From contig CAYVHU010000018.1 in assembly GCA_964451415.1 (NCBI GenBank), positions 1 to 47,889 on the forward strand: a stretch of 47,889 bases of DNA. Reading direction: 5' to 3'. Positions 9,361 through 17,311 of the stretch are shown here, one piece after another. Each line of letters starts with the position of its first letter. The stretch's first letter is position 1. The translations under genes were made by a program, and so were the position numbers. The notes under the pieces were generated by a model. That model was not told where the DNA came from. It worked only from the letters and a program-made list of their open reading frames with translations, and searched no databases. This DNA comes from CAYVHU01 sp964451415 (GTDB lineage: Bacteria > Pseudomonadota > Alphaproteobacteria > Rhodospirillales > Magnetovibrionaceae).

Positions 9361-9379
9361 TCCAAACTCATTCAAATGA
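9361..9379. promoter_or_regulatory. Conserved 19-base motif, copy 1 (TCATTCAAATGA core)
   Basis: TCCAAACTCATTCAAATGA matches 18 of 19 bases at 37582-37600. The core has inverted arms TCATT/AATGA, and in both places a TATA sequence follows after five bases. It lies 9-27 bases upstream of the diguanylate cyclase start on the minus strand. The binding protein is unknown. Confidence 0.5.
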
Positions 9380-9434
9380 TATGGTATAAATATTATATTT
9401 ACAGAATTTATAAGAGTTTTTTATGCGTACACGC

Positions 9435-9496
9435 AAAATACCCGGCGGCGCGGCGTATCTTTATGCGGGATGTTGTTGTCGTCTGCGGGTATTTTT
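9435..9496 (+). other. Long inverted repeat ending in a T-run
   Basis: AAAATACCCG (9435-9444) is perfectly complementary to CGGGTATTTT (9486-9495) across a 41-base loop, with T-run 9492-9496. It could be a terminator or insulator ahead of the riboswitch promoter. The loop is longer than usual for a terminator. Confidence 0.35.
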
Positions 9497-9535
9497 GGTT
9501 GTTGTGCGTTTAAATGCATTCCACAGTTCGGGATT

Positions 9536-9563
9536 TTGCTTGAATAGATTGTAACAGTATACT
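9536..9563 (+). promoter_or_regulatory. Sigma-70 promoter of the riboswitch-peptide operon
   Basis: TTGCTT (9536-9541), a 16-base spacer and TATACT (9558-9563) predict a start near 9570, directly at the riboswitch 5' edge. The position agrees well with the RNA element. Confidence 0.65.
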
Positions 9564-9570
9564 AAAAAAA

Positions 9571-9717
9571 AGTCCTTCAGTTAACGGAACACGGTGAAAT
9601 TCCGTGGCGGTCCCGCCGCTGTAATCGGGAAGTTTCCTTTCAGGCTTGCGCCACCCACTGAGCGGATAAACCGGTTGGGAAGGGGAAGGGGGATGGATGA
9701 CCCGAGAGCCAGAAGAC
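9571..9717 (+). ncRNA. Cobalamin riboswitch
   Basis: The conserved elements of the adenosylcobalamin riboswitch appear in order: the core CGGTGAAATTCCG (9592-9604), GGCGGTCCCGCCGCTGTAA (about 9606-9624), a GCCACCCACTG segment (9650-9660), GGGAAGG (about 9677-9683), and the B12 box GAGCCAGAAGAC near 9706-9717. It lies between a good promoter and the 52-residue peptide gene at 9818. Such RNAs bind cobalamin and usually shut off downstream genes when cobalamin is plentiful. No cobalamin synthesis or transport gene follows. The downstream genes are a small peptide and a radical SAM enzyme. Confidence 0.92.
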
Positions 9718-9748
9718 GAATTGGAGCAATGGATGGTTTGAGGTCGAT

Positions 9749-9781
9749 GCCCGATGGAAAAGGGAATCGGTGGGCGTTTTT
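9749..9781 (+). terminator. Candidate riboswitch expression platform (terminator)
   Basis: Either CCGAT/ATCGG (9751-9755 with 9766-9770) or GCCC/GGGC (9749-9752 with 9772-9775) can form a stem, followed directly by T5 at 9777-9781. It sits between the B12 box and the ribosome site of the peptide gene, where a ligand-controlled terminator would be expected. The stem is imperfect, so translational control is also possible. Confidence 0.45.
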
Positions 9782-9817
9782 GCTTGCCGATGGCCTTTTT
9801 GTCACGGGAGATGACTG

Positions 9818-9976
9818 ATGAGCGATCAAAAGAAATGCGAATCACAACCTGAATTGAAATCCGAGGCCTCCGTTGAGGCGGACTGGATTGTAAAGACGAT
9901 CGCCTACCGCAAGACCTGCGATGTCGAAGGGACGGGCTTGTCCCATTACATTCTCATGGACAAGCGGACGGATTGA
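9818..9976 (+). CDS. Small peptide, probable radical-SAM-modified precursor (CbpA-like)
   Basis: 52 residues, starting at ATG 9818 behind a clear ribosome site GGGAG (9806-9810, spacing 7). The peptide has an acidic, lysine-rich N-terminal part and a C-terminal part ending TCDVEGTGLSHYILMDKRTD. It has only two cysteines (Cys7 and Cys34), and Trp23, Tyr30 and Tyr44 are other possible modification sites. It has no signal peptide or membrane segment. Its stop TGA (9974-9976) overlaps the ATG of the radical SAM gene as TGATG, so the two are translationally coupled. From memory, protein family collections name a similar pair CbpA/CbpB, a short peptide and a radical SAM enzyme found downstream of cobalamin riboswitches. 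I could not test membership. The product and its function are not known to me. The coding status is supported by the ribosome site, the coupling and the riboswitch context. Confidence 0.8.
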   Translation: MSDQKKCESQPELKSEASVEADWIVKTIAYRKTCDVEGTGLSHYILMDKRTD

Positions 9977-11394
9977 TGGCTCCTCCCCTGGACGCGCCGG
10001 TAGGCGCGGATCGAACGGCTTCCAAGGGGAGCCGTTTGGTTAATAGTGGCGGTGGTCCGAGCTTTCAGACCTTCGACATTGGCCATGAAAAGTACACCGC
10101 CGTGATCGAAGCGGACACGGCCTTTTGGGCGCTGGTGCCCAAGGCGGAACTGGCCGCTGTTTTGGCCGGCGGGCCGGTGCTCGATTCGTATTTCGACAAG
10201 CGCGAAGCCATGGCCCAGGAAATGGACATGCTGCGCTTTCATCTGAAACCGTCGGCGGTCTATTTCAATCCGACGGAACGCTGCAACCTGAATTGTTCAT
10301 ATTGCTACATTCCCTCGGATATGCGGCGTTCGGGCTCTCAGATGTCGGCGCAGAAGGTTCTGGACTCTCTGGCGCGGCTCAAGGCCTACTTTGCGCAAAC
10401 GGTGCCTGAAGGGCGCTTGCCTCAGGTGATTTTTCATGGTGCCGAACCCTTGTTGAACCGTGAAGCGATCTTTCAGGGCATTGAAGCGTTTGCAGACGAT
10501 TTTCATTTTGGCATCCAGACCAATGCGACTTTGCTGGATGATGCGGCAGTGTCTTTTCTCAAGGATCACCACTGTTCCATCGGTCTTTCCCTGGATGCAC
10601 CGCAAGCCAGTGCGGCGGATCGCACGCGCTTCCAGTGGAATGGCAAGGGGGTGTTCCAATCCACGTGTGAGGCCATGAAACGCCTGCGTGGGTACGATCG
10701 CTGGAGCGTGATTTGCACCATGACTCGCGAAAATCAGGGCAACTTGAGCGAGATGGTCGAATTTCTCCATGCTCATGAGGTGCCGTCGTGCATGCTCAAT
10801 GTGCTGCGCTGCACATTGCCCGGCGCGCGCCCCTTGCAGCCGGACGATCTGGATTTGGCGGCGCATTATATCGAGGCGCTGGAACGCAGCAATGCGCTTT
10901 ACCGTGAAACGGGCCGCAAGATGGTGGTGGCCAATTTCGCCAACATCTTGATCAGCATCGTTGCGCCTACGGCGCGACGGCTTATGTGCGATATCTCGCC
11001 GTGTGGTGGCGGGCGGAGTTTTTTCGCCCTGGCGCAAGACGGAGATTTATTTCCGTGCAGCGAGTTTATCGGCCTTGCAGACTTCAAAGGGGGGAATCTG
11101 TTTACAGGTGGCGTGGCCGATGCCCTGGAAAGTCCTCAATTCAAGCAGGTTACGGAGCGAAAAGTCGAAGATGTCGCGAGGTGTAAGTCGTGCGCCATTC
11201 GTCATTTTTGCGGCGCGCCGTGTCCTGCGGAAGCCCATGAGATGAACGGTGGTATGGATCAACCCGGTGCGTTTTGTGAATTTTACGTGGAACAGGCCCG
11301 CTACGCTTTCCGTCTGCTCGCCGAGCAACGCGAAAACGAATTCTTATGGGAGGCATGGGATGCCGATACCGAGATGATGTTCGCGCCGCTTTAG
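9976..11394 (+). CDS. Radical SAM/SPASM peptide-modifying enzyme (CbpB-like)
   Basis: 472 residues from ATG 9976, which overlaps the stop of the precursor gene. After an N-terminal region of about 90 residues that might bind the leader peptide, the radical SAM cluster motif CNLNCSYC supplies Cys103, Cys107 and Cys110, which bind the [4Fe-4S] cluster that cleaves S-adenosylmethionine. The C-terminal third holds a complete SPASM domain. It has Cys338, Cys343 and the GDLFPC Cys361, the block CKSCAIRHFCGAPC (Cys403, 406, 412, 416), and a final Cys434, enough for two auxiliary clusters. SPASM enzymes of this shape modify ribosomal peptides or proteins; anaerobic sulfatase-maturing enzymes share the layout, but no sulfatase is nearby. 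With the small gene upstream and the cobalamin riboswitch, a peptide maturase is the best reading. The chemistry (thioether, C-C bond, decarboxylation or other) cannot be deduced. Confidence 0.9.
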   Translation: MAPPLDAPVGADRTASKGSRLVNSGGGPSFQTFDIGHEKYTAVIEADTAFWALVPKAELAAVLAGGPVLDSYFDKREAMAQEMDMLRFHLKPSAVYFNPTERCNLNCSYCYIPSDMRRSGSQMSAQKVLDSLARLKAYFAQTVPEGRLPQVIFHGAEPLLNREAIFQGIEAFADDFHFGIQTNATLLDDAAVSFLKDHHCSIGLSLDAPQASAADRTRFQWNGKGVFQSTCEAMKRLRGYDRWSVICTMTRENQGNLSEMVEFLHAHEVPSCMLNVLRCTLPGARPLQPDDLDLAAHYIEALERSNALYRETGRKMVVANFANILISIVAPTARRLMCDISPCGGGRSFFALAQDGDLFPCSEFIGLADFKGGNLFTGGVADALESPQFKQVTERKVEDVARCKSCAIRHFCGAPCPAEAHEMNGGMDQPGAFCEFYVEQARYAFRLLAEQRENEFLWEAWDADTEMMFAPL

Positions 11395-13169
11395 ATTTCC
11401 TTGCATTCGGTGAACACGCGGGCCTTGCATGTCGTGCACTTGCCTTGGTCGCGGAGGATTTTCCGCAAGGCGCGGATGGCGGTGTTTTTTTCGTCGAAGA
11501 AGTGCGTGTTGCCGATATCGCGCACCAGATGGGTATGACTGATTTTTTCGTAAACGCTGGGTTTGAGCTCGGCGAAGTATAACCCGCCGCCCATTTCAGT
11601 CAGTCGTTCTGCTTCTTGATGCAGCATCTCGGACCCGGACAAGTCAATCAGGTTGATTCCTGAGCATAGAATCAAGATGGTCTTGATTCCTTCTTGATCG
11701 GAAATGCGTTGCAGTTCTTTTTGCATGTGATCGAGAGAGCCGAAATAGACCGACATATCGATGCGAATGATCTTCATGTACGGACATTCCGTGAGCGGTT
11801 GAGCCGTCGTGTCGATGAGGCATTTTTTGTGATAAACCGGGTCGTATCCCGGTGCCAAAGAGACGATTTCCGGGTACGAGGTGCGCCCAAGAAAGATCAC
11901 CAACGACAAAAGTACACCCAGGTAAATGGCGAATTCCAGTTCCAGGAACAAGGTCGCGCCCAAGGTGGTGAGCAAGATCGCGGTTTCCGATTTGCTGGAG
12001 TGGATCACATGGGTGATTTGTTTGAAATCGATCAGGTTGAAAGCAACCAGCAAGATCACGCCGGCCATCGCCGAGATGGGCAGGTAGGCCGCATAAGGCG
12101 CAATCAGAATGACGGCGATCATCAAAAATCCGGCGGCGAAGATGGCCGACATGGGCGTTCTAGCGCCCGCGGAATAGTTAACGCCGGATCGCGTGAACGA
12201 CCCGGAACCGGCATAGGCGGAGAAAAAGCTGCCCACAATATTGGACAGACCTTGACCGATGAATTCCTGATTTCCGTCGATACGCTGGTGGGACTTCGTG
12301 GCGATGGCGCGGCTGATGGACACCGCTTCGATCAAACCCAGCAGGGCCACGGCGAAGGCTTCCGGCGCCACCAGACGGAGCGTTTCAAGGGAGATGTCCG
12401 GCATGGAGATCGGCGGCAGTTCCGCGGGGATCGCGCCGACCATGGAGATGCCGTTGGCGTGGCCGCCGAAGAGTTGCGCAATCACGCCGCCAACCAGTAG
12501 GGCGATCAGAAGGTTGGGAAAATTCGGGCGGAATTTTTTAATCAGTACGGCAATCAGCAAGGTGCCGATGGCGGTGAGAAAAATGCCAGGGTGGGTGTGG
12601 TGCAGTCCCTTGGCGATATCGACCCAGGTATTGTAGAAGGAAGCCCCTTGGGGGACCGCGATGCCGAAGACGTTTTTCATCTGGGTGGTGGCGATGAGGA
12701 TTGCCGCGCCGGCGGTGAAGCCGACCACCACGGTATGGGAGACGAAATTGACCAAAATGCCGAGCCGCGCCAGACCGAAGGCCAACTGGTAGACCCCGGC
12801 GAAGAAGGTGATACTCAGTGCAAGTTCCACAAATTGCGGCGAGTCGACGGCGGCCAGACGGCTGACGGCGGAAAAAATGATAATGGAAATGGCCGTGGTC
12901 GGTCCCGAAATCAAGTGCCACGAGGACCCGAACAGGGCGGCGACAATGGGTGTCACCATGGCGGTGTAAAGGCCTTGTTGCGGCGGTAGACCGGCAATCA
13001 TGGCAAAGGCCACGCCTTGTGGCAGAACGATGACGGCGCCGGTGAGCCCTGCGATAAAGTCGGCGCGCAGCGTCGACTTGTTGACCATCGGCAGCCACAG
13101 CAGAAAAGGAAAAAGCGCTTCTTTTGATGGACGGTGCATCCAAAGCTGCGAAAGGGCGCGGCCAAACAT
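11391..13169 (-). CDS. SulP-family anion transporter with STAS domain
   Basis: 592 residues from ATG 13169, preferred over the ATG at 13187 because GGAGG lies just before it. The transmembrane core carries typical SulP sequences (DFIAGLTGAVIVLPQGVAFA near the start; a central GLIEAVSISRAIA). A cytoplasmic STAS domain occupies about 455-565 and usually regulates transport. The family moves sulfate, bicarbonate or dicarboxylates, and the substrate cannot be told from sequence. The extreme C-terminus has a cysteine cluster (CTTCKARVFTEC) that could bind metal or sense redox. The gene overlaps the radical SAM gene by four bases in a convergent arrangement. A second SulP gene lies upstream on the same strand. 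Confidence 0.9.
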   Translation of the reverse strand: MFGRALSQLWMHRPSKEALFPFLLWLPMVNKSTLRADFIAGLTGAVIVLPQGVAFAMIAGLPPQQGLYTAMVTPIVAALFGSSWHLISGPTTAISIIIFSAVSRLAAVDSPQFVELALSITFFAGVYQLAFGLARLGILVNFVSHTVVVGFTAGAAILIATTQMKNVFGIAVPQGASFYNTWVDIAKGLHHTHPGIFLTAIGTLLIAVLIKKFRPNFPNLLIALLVGGVIAQLFGGHANGISMVGAIPAELPPISMPDISLETLRLVAPEAFAVALLGLIEAVSISRAIATKSHQRIDGNQEFIGQGLSNIVGSFFSAYAGSGSFTRSGVNYSAGARTPMSAIFAAGFLMIAVILIAPYAAYLPISAMAGVILLVAFNLIDFKQITHVIHSSKSETAILLTTLGATLFLELEFAIYLGVLLSLVIFLGRTSYPEIVSLAPGYDPVYHKKCLIDTTAQPLTECPYMKIIRIDMSVYFGSLDHMQKELQRISDQEGIKTILILCSGINLIDLSGSEMLHQEAERLTEMGGGLYFAELKPSVYEKISHTHLVRDIGNTHFFDEKNTAIRALRKILRDQGKCTTCKARVFTECKEI

Positions 13170-13242
13170 TCTGCCTCCATTGTGCATTTAAATCCAAGAC
13201 GCCACAATCATAACCATATGTGGCAATCATTGCGAATTGGTA

Positions 13243-14943
13243 TTATGCCGGCGCAATGAGCTTTTTCGCTTGATCGCGCGCCTCTTCGGAATTGGCGGTG
13301 AACGTGATGGAACAACCGCTTGGCTTTGCGCACATATTCATCAGCACCTTGCGCGGCTGCGCTTGAACGTTCACCAAGATGACGTGGATGTCTTGGTGAC
13401 GACACCGTTCCATGAAATCCAACATGGCCGAGACGCCGGTGGCGTCCATTAACGGCACATGGCGCATGCCTAGGATAAACACCTTTGGCGTGGGGCCGAT
13501 GCGATCCATCACATCACCCAGACGCGTTGCCGCGCCGAAGAAAAAAGGACCGTTGATGGCATACATGACGACCCCGTCGGGCAGGTCGTCTTGTGCCGCA
13601 TAAGGGGTGGAGACGGGATCGGTGAAGTCGTCGATGTCTTCGTCTATGAGTTTTTCGTGGGTCTCGATTTCCACCACTTGCGCCATGCGGTGCATGAACA
13701 AGATGGCTGCCAGCACGACTCCCACCGCGATGGCGGTGCTTAAGTCCACCAACACCGTTAGGGTGAACGTGCTCAGCAACACCACGCGGTCCCCGGCGGG
13801 CGCACTCATGAGGTGGATGAAACGCCGGTATTCACTCATGTTCCAGGCGACGACAGCGAGGATCGCACCGAGCGCCGCTAAGGGGATGTAAGACAGATAC
13901 GGCGCAAAAAGCATGATGAACAGCAGCAAAAAGACGGCATGCATCATGCCTGCGACGGGGGACCTTGCGCCGGCACGAATATTGGTGGCGGTGCGCGCGA
14001 TGGCGCCGGTGGCGGGTATTCCGCCCATGATCGCAGAGGCGATGTTGGCGGTTCCCTGGGCCACCAGTTCGCAATTGGAACGGTGGCGTCTTCCGGTCAT
14101 GCCGTCGGCGACCACGGCGGACAGCAGGGATTCCACTCCGCCGAGAAAGGCGATGGTCAAGGCGCTGGGCAAAAGCGCCGTGATCCGCGCCAGGGTGATT
14201 TGAGAGAAATCCGGCAAGACCGGTGTCGGAAGGACGTGAGGAATTTCACCGAAGCGCTCTCCGATGGTTTCCACCGGTAGCCCGAAGCCCCATACGGCCA
14301 CGGCCGCGCCAAGCACCGCGACCAGAAACGCCGGCCAGCGCGGGGCGAATTTACGAAAGGCGATGATGACCCCCAGCGCGGCGAGCGCGACGCCCAGCGT
14401 CAAGGGGGAGGTTGAGGAGATGTGCGTGAAGTAGGTGCGCCATTTTTCGATGAAGTTGGCGGGGACCGCCCCCATGTCCAGGCCCAGGATGTCCTTCACC
14501 TGAGAGGAAAAAATGATTACGGCGATACCTGCGGTAAAGCCGGTGACGACGGGATAGGGAATGTACTTGATGTATGTGCCGAAGCGGGCGAGCCCGGCGA
14601 TGATCAAGAAGACGCCGGCCATCAACGAGGCGAGCACCAGTCCCTCATAGCCGAATTGTTGGATGACGTTGAACACCACCACCACGAAGGCCCCTGTGGG
14701 TCCGCCGATCTGGAAGCGGCTGCCGCCGAGAAACGAGATCACGAAGCCTGCGACGATCGATGTGTAAAGACCGCGCGCCGGCGCCGCGCCCGCCGCCACC
14801 GCCAGCGCCATGGCCAAGGGCAGCGCCACGATGGCGACGCTCAGTCCGCTGATGGTGTCGCTTTTGAAATCGCCGAGGCTGTAGCCTTTGCGTAAAACGG
14901 TAAAAAACTTGGGAATGAACAGGCGCCAGGTGGAGGACGTCAT
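13243..14943 (-). CDS. Second SulP-family anion transporter with STAS domain
   Basis: 566 residues with about 10-12 transmembrane segments (first block near 30-60) and a C-terminal STAS domain (about 440-555, containing the conserved LMDATGVSAMLDFM). It is clearly a relative of the neighbouring SulP protein but diverged throughout, so it is not a recent duplicate. The CFTANSEEARDQAKKLIAPA-like end lacks the cysteine tail of the other copy. The two genes are 73 bases apart on one strand and may be co-transcribed. The start lacks a strong ribosome site. The substrate is unknown. Confidence 0.9.
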   Translation of the reverse strand: MTSSTWRLFIPKFFTVLRKGYSLGDFKSDTISGLSVAIVALPLAMALAVAAGAAPARGLYTSIVAGFVISFLGGSRFQIGGPTGAFVVVVFNVIQQFGYEGLVLASLMAGVFLIIAGLARFGTYIKYIPYPVVTGFTAGIAVIIFSSQVKDILGLDMGAVPANFIEKWRTYFTHISSTSPLTLGVALAALGVIIAFRKFAPRWPAFLVAVLGAAVAVWGFGLPVETIGERFGEIPHVLPTPVLPDFSQITLARITALLPSALTIAFLGGVESLLSAVVADGMTGRRHRSNCELVAQGTANIASAIMGGIPATGAIARTATNIRAGARSPVAGMMHAVFLLLFIMLFAPYLSYIPLAALGAILAVVAWNMSEYRRFIHLMSAPAGDRVVLLSTFTLTVLVDLSTAIAVGVVLAAILFMHRMAQVVEIETHEKLIDEDIDDFTDPVSTPYAAQDDLPDGVVMYAINGPFFFGAATRLGDVMDRIGPTPKVFILGMRHVPLMDATGVSAMLDFMERCRHQDIHVILVNVQAQPRKVLMNMCAKPSGCSITFTANSEEARDQAKKLIAPA

Positions 14944-14984
14944 CGCGGTGACTTTTCTTTTAAAGGGAGGGACGAAACGGGAGA

Positions 14985-15006
14985 GGGCGCAGCAACCGCT
15001 GCGCCC
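14985..15006 (-). terminator. Perfect 9-bp hairpin between phoH and the SulP gene
   Basis: GGGCGCAGC and GCTGCGCCC flank a 4-base loop. It lies downstream of the phoH stop on the minus strand. There is no clear T-run on either side, so it may pause or stabilise RNA instead of terminating by the intrinsic mechanism. Confidence 0.5.
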
Positions 15007-15053
15007 TGTCAGGCCCTGTTGTAACGATTTAGCGTTTGGAACGCAAAGTAGAT

Positions 15054-15812
15054 TTACACCACGCCGAGGATCTCGGCCACCAGGGGATGGCGCACCACGT
15101 CCTTGTCCCTAAGGCGCACCACGCCGACATTGTCGAGCGCTTCCAGGCGGTGCGCGATGTCGGACAGGCCCGATATGCCCGGCAACAAATCGGACTGGTC
15201 CGGGTCGCCGGTGACGATCATGGTCGAATGCCAGCCTAGGCGTGTCAGCAGCATCTTAATCTGGGTGTAGGTGCAGTTTTGCGCTTCGTCGATAACCACG
15301 AAGGCATTGTTCAGCGTGCGTCCGCGCATGAAGCCCACCGGGGCGATTTCAATATCGCCGTTTTTCATCATGGTTTTCAAGTTGCGTCCGCCCAGACGGT
15401 CACTCAGGCTGTCGAACAGGGGACGCAGGTAGGGGGCGATTTTGTCCTCCATGGCGCCGGGCAGAAAGCCCAGGCTTTCTCCGGCTTCGACGGCGGGGCG
15501 GGTGAGGACGATGCGTCCGACCTGGCCCTTTTCGAAGGCTTCCACCGCCTTGGCGATGGCCAGATACGTCTTTCCCGTGCCTGCGGGCCCCAGGGCCATC
15601 ACCAGATTGTGTCGGTCGATCATTTCCATAAGCTGTTTCTGGCCTTCGCTGCGCGGCGTGACGTTTTTGACGTAACGCTGGTCGCGCCGTTCGCCGCGCT
15701 CGTGCGTGGGGTCTTCCGCCAAGGGGTTCCATTCGCCTTTGTTGACGTTGGGATACAAAGGGTGGACGTCCGCGGTGGCGCTTGCATTGTAGCGGCGAGA
15801 TTTCTTACCCAT
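15054..15812 (-). CDS. phoH: PhoH-family P-loop ATPase
   Basis: 252 residues from ATG 15812, chosen because GGAGAG stands five bases before it and homology begins near there (MGKKSRRYN); the longer frame to 16172 is spurious and overlaps the MFS gene. The Walker A motif GPAGTGKT and Walker B FVVIDEAQN are intact, as are family motifs such as TRPAVEAGESLGFLPG and GDPDQSD. PhoH proteins are RNA-linked ATPases of the superfamily 1 helicase type, often phosphate-regulated and still poorly understood. It has no KH or PIN domain, so it is the short form. It lies alone between the SulP genes and the MFS transporter. Confidence 0.93.
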   Translation of the reverse strand: MGKKSRRYNASATADVHPLYPNVNKGEWNPLAEDPTHERGERRDQRYVKNVTPRSEGQKQLMEMIDRHNLVMALGPAGTGKTYLAIAKAVEAFEKGQVGRIVLTRPAVEAGESLGFLPGAMEDKIAPYLRPLFDSLSDRLGGRNLKTMMKNGDIEIAPVGFMRGRTLNNAFVVIDEAQNCTYTQIKMLLTRLGWHSTMIVTGDPDQSDLLPGISGLSDIAHRLEALDNVGVVRLRDKDVVRHPLVAEILGVV

Positions 15813-16053
15813 GATGCTCTCCGATGGTGGGGCCAGCGTGGCCCGTTTGTATGATGCGCAAACGACAAACGCCTCCAAAGCGGAGGCGTTGAGGATGTGC
15901 GCGAGGCGGGAAATCGGTAGATGTCGGCGCGAAAGGGGAAACCGATAAGAGAAGGGGTGTTCGTGCGGGACCGTTAAACGTGCCGGGACCGTCAAGCATA
16001 GATATCGCTCCTCAAGAGAATCGACCGATGCGGGAATAGTAGCAGAAAAGGTA

Positions 16054-17295
16054 TTAAGGTTTTTTGGCATGCCTTTCAGAAGGTCGTTGGCCAAGTGTTG
16101 CGGCGCCGGGCAGGACCAGCAGGCCCGAGACGGCGACGATGGCGGCGGCCCCCAGCGCGATGCTTTCCACACGCCACCCCCTGTCCAGCAGCCAGCCAGC
16201 CCACACCGGCGCGACGGCGGTTGAAAATACCGCCAGTGCGGAACCGAGCGCGCGCACCGCGCCTAAGCTTTTGACACCGAATATTTCCGCCCATGTGGCG
16301 CTGACGATGACCGCGGATGCGCCGGCCGTCAGGCCTCCCAGGGCGAGGTAAAGCAACACGCTGGCCGGGTTATTGGAAAACGCCACCACCAGCAACGCCG
16401 CCGCCAGCGGCCACACGAACACCCTCAGTGCGCTCTTTGCCCCGTAGCGATCCACCATCCATCCCGTGCCAAGCGAGGAAATCACGATACCGGCGGCAAA
16501 GGCTGGAAACCCGGCGGCCAGCCAGGTGATGCTCCAGCCCTTGGCGGCGGCGAGCGCCAATTGATGAAAAAACAACCCGGTCATGATAAATGGCGCCATC
16601 ACGGCAGCGGGCATGATGGTTACGAAACGCCAGTCTGTGGCGATGGCGCGCCGTTTTAAGGTAGGCCGCGTGTCACCGTCGTGTGCCAGACGCGCCTCCA
16701 GGTCCCGGTGGCGTGCGCCGTGTCCTTTGAGCAGCCAGAGCGCCAGTGGCAGATGAAAGACCAGTATGTATAGTGCGATTGTCCCCCAGACTTCCCGCCA
16801 GTTCATGATCGCCAGCGCGCCGATCAGTATAGAGGGAAAGACGGCTTCGCCGAGGGGAAAGCCGAGGCCGACGAGGCTCATGGCGCGCCCGCGTTCACGT
16901 TCGAAATAGCGGGCCTGACTGACCATGGCGGTATGGCGCAGAAGGCCCTGGCCGAAAAGACGCAGACCCATCAGGCCAAGCCCCAGAATATAAAGATTTT
17001 GGGCCCCTGCAACCAGTGCGGCGGCGGCGGCGAGCCCGACGAATACGCCCGCGGCGAAAATGCGCAGATCCACATGGTCGATCCATTTTCCGACCCACAG
17101 GATCACCACGGCGCCGCTTAGCGTGGCGATGGAATACACGGCCCCGAAATCGGTGTTGTTGAGGGAAAAGGCCGCACGAATTTGATCCCCAAACAAAGCG
17201 ATGAAAAAAGTCTGACCGAAATTTCCGGCCACCGTGCAGGCGAGGCCGAAGGCGAGAAACCGACGGTTTTCACCGACAAACGTGAGAATTTTCAT
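16054..17295 (-). CDS. Major facilitator superfamily transporter
   Basis: 413 residues from ATG 17295 (MKILTFVGENRRF). Twelve predicted transmembrane helices are arranged in two halves with a central cytoplasmic loop near 190-215. The N-half motif GKWIDHVDLR follows helix 2, as in MFS motif A. The sequence resembles the oxalate/formate-like and monocarboxylate-like MFS group (GQTFFIALFGDQIRAAFSLNN), but the substrate cannot be fixed. The start lies 17 bases after the stop of the upstream DksA-like gene, so the pair may form an operon. A longer start at 17346 would overlap that gene. Confidence 0.85.
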   Translation of the reverse strand: MKILTFVGENRRFLAFGLACTVAGNFGQTFFIALFGDQIRAAFSLNNTDFGAVYSIATLSGAVVILWVGKWIDHVDLRIFAAGVFVGLAAAAALVAGAQNLYILGLGLMGLRLFGQGLLRHTAMVSQARYFERERGRAMSLVGLGFPLGEAVFPSILIGALAIMNWREVWGTIALYILVFHLPLALWLLKGHGARHRDLEARLAHDGDTRPTLKRRAIATDWRFVTIMPAAVMAPFIMTGLFFHQLALAAAKGWSITWLAAGFPAFAAGIVISSLGTGWMVDRYGAKSALRVFVWPLAAALLVVAFSNNPASVLLYLALGGLTAGASAVIVSATWAEIFGVKSLGAVRALGSALAVFSTAVAPVWAGWLLDRGWRVESIALGAAAIVAVSGLLVLPGAATLGQRPSERHAKKP

Positions 17296-17311
17296 AACCT
17301 CGACCGGCGAC

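Noticed and set aside
9594..9818. 74-codon plus-strand frame over the cobalamin riboswitch and the minus-strand frames there
   Set aside because: They lie inside the structured RNA, begin within the aptamer and have no ribosome site.
11391..14943. Possible role of the SulP genes as exporters of the modified peptide
   Set aside because: They are on the opposite strand, convergent with the maturase, and belong to an inorganic or dicarboxylate anion family.
15813..16172. N-terminal extension of the phoH frame
   Set aside because: It overlaps the MFS gene, lacks PhoH similarity, and a good ribosome site favours the start at 15812.
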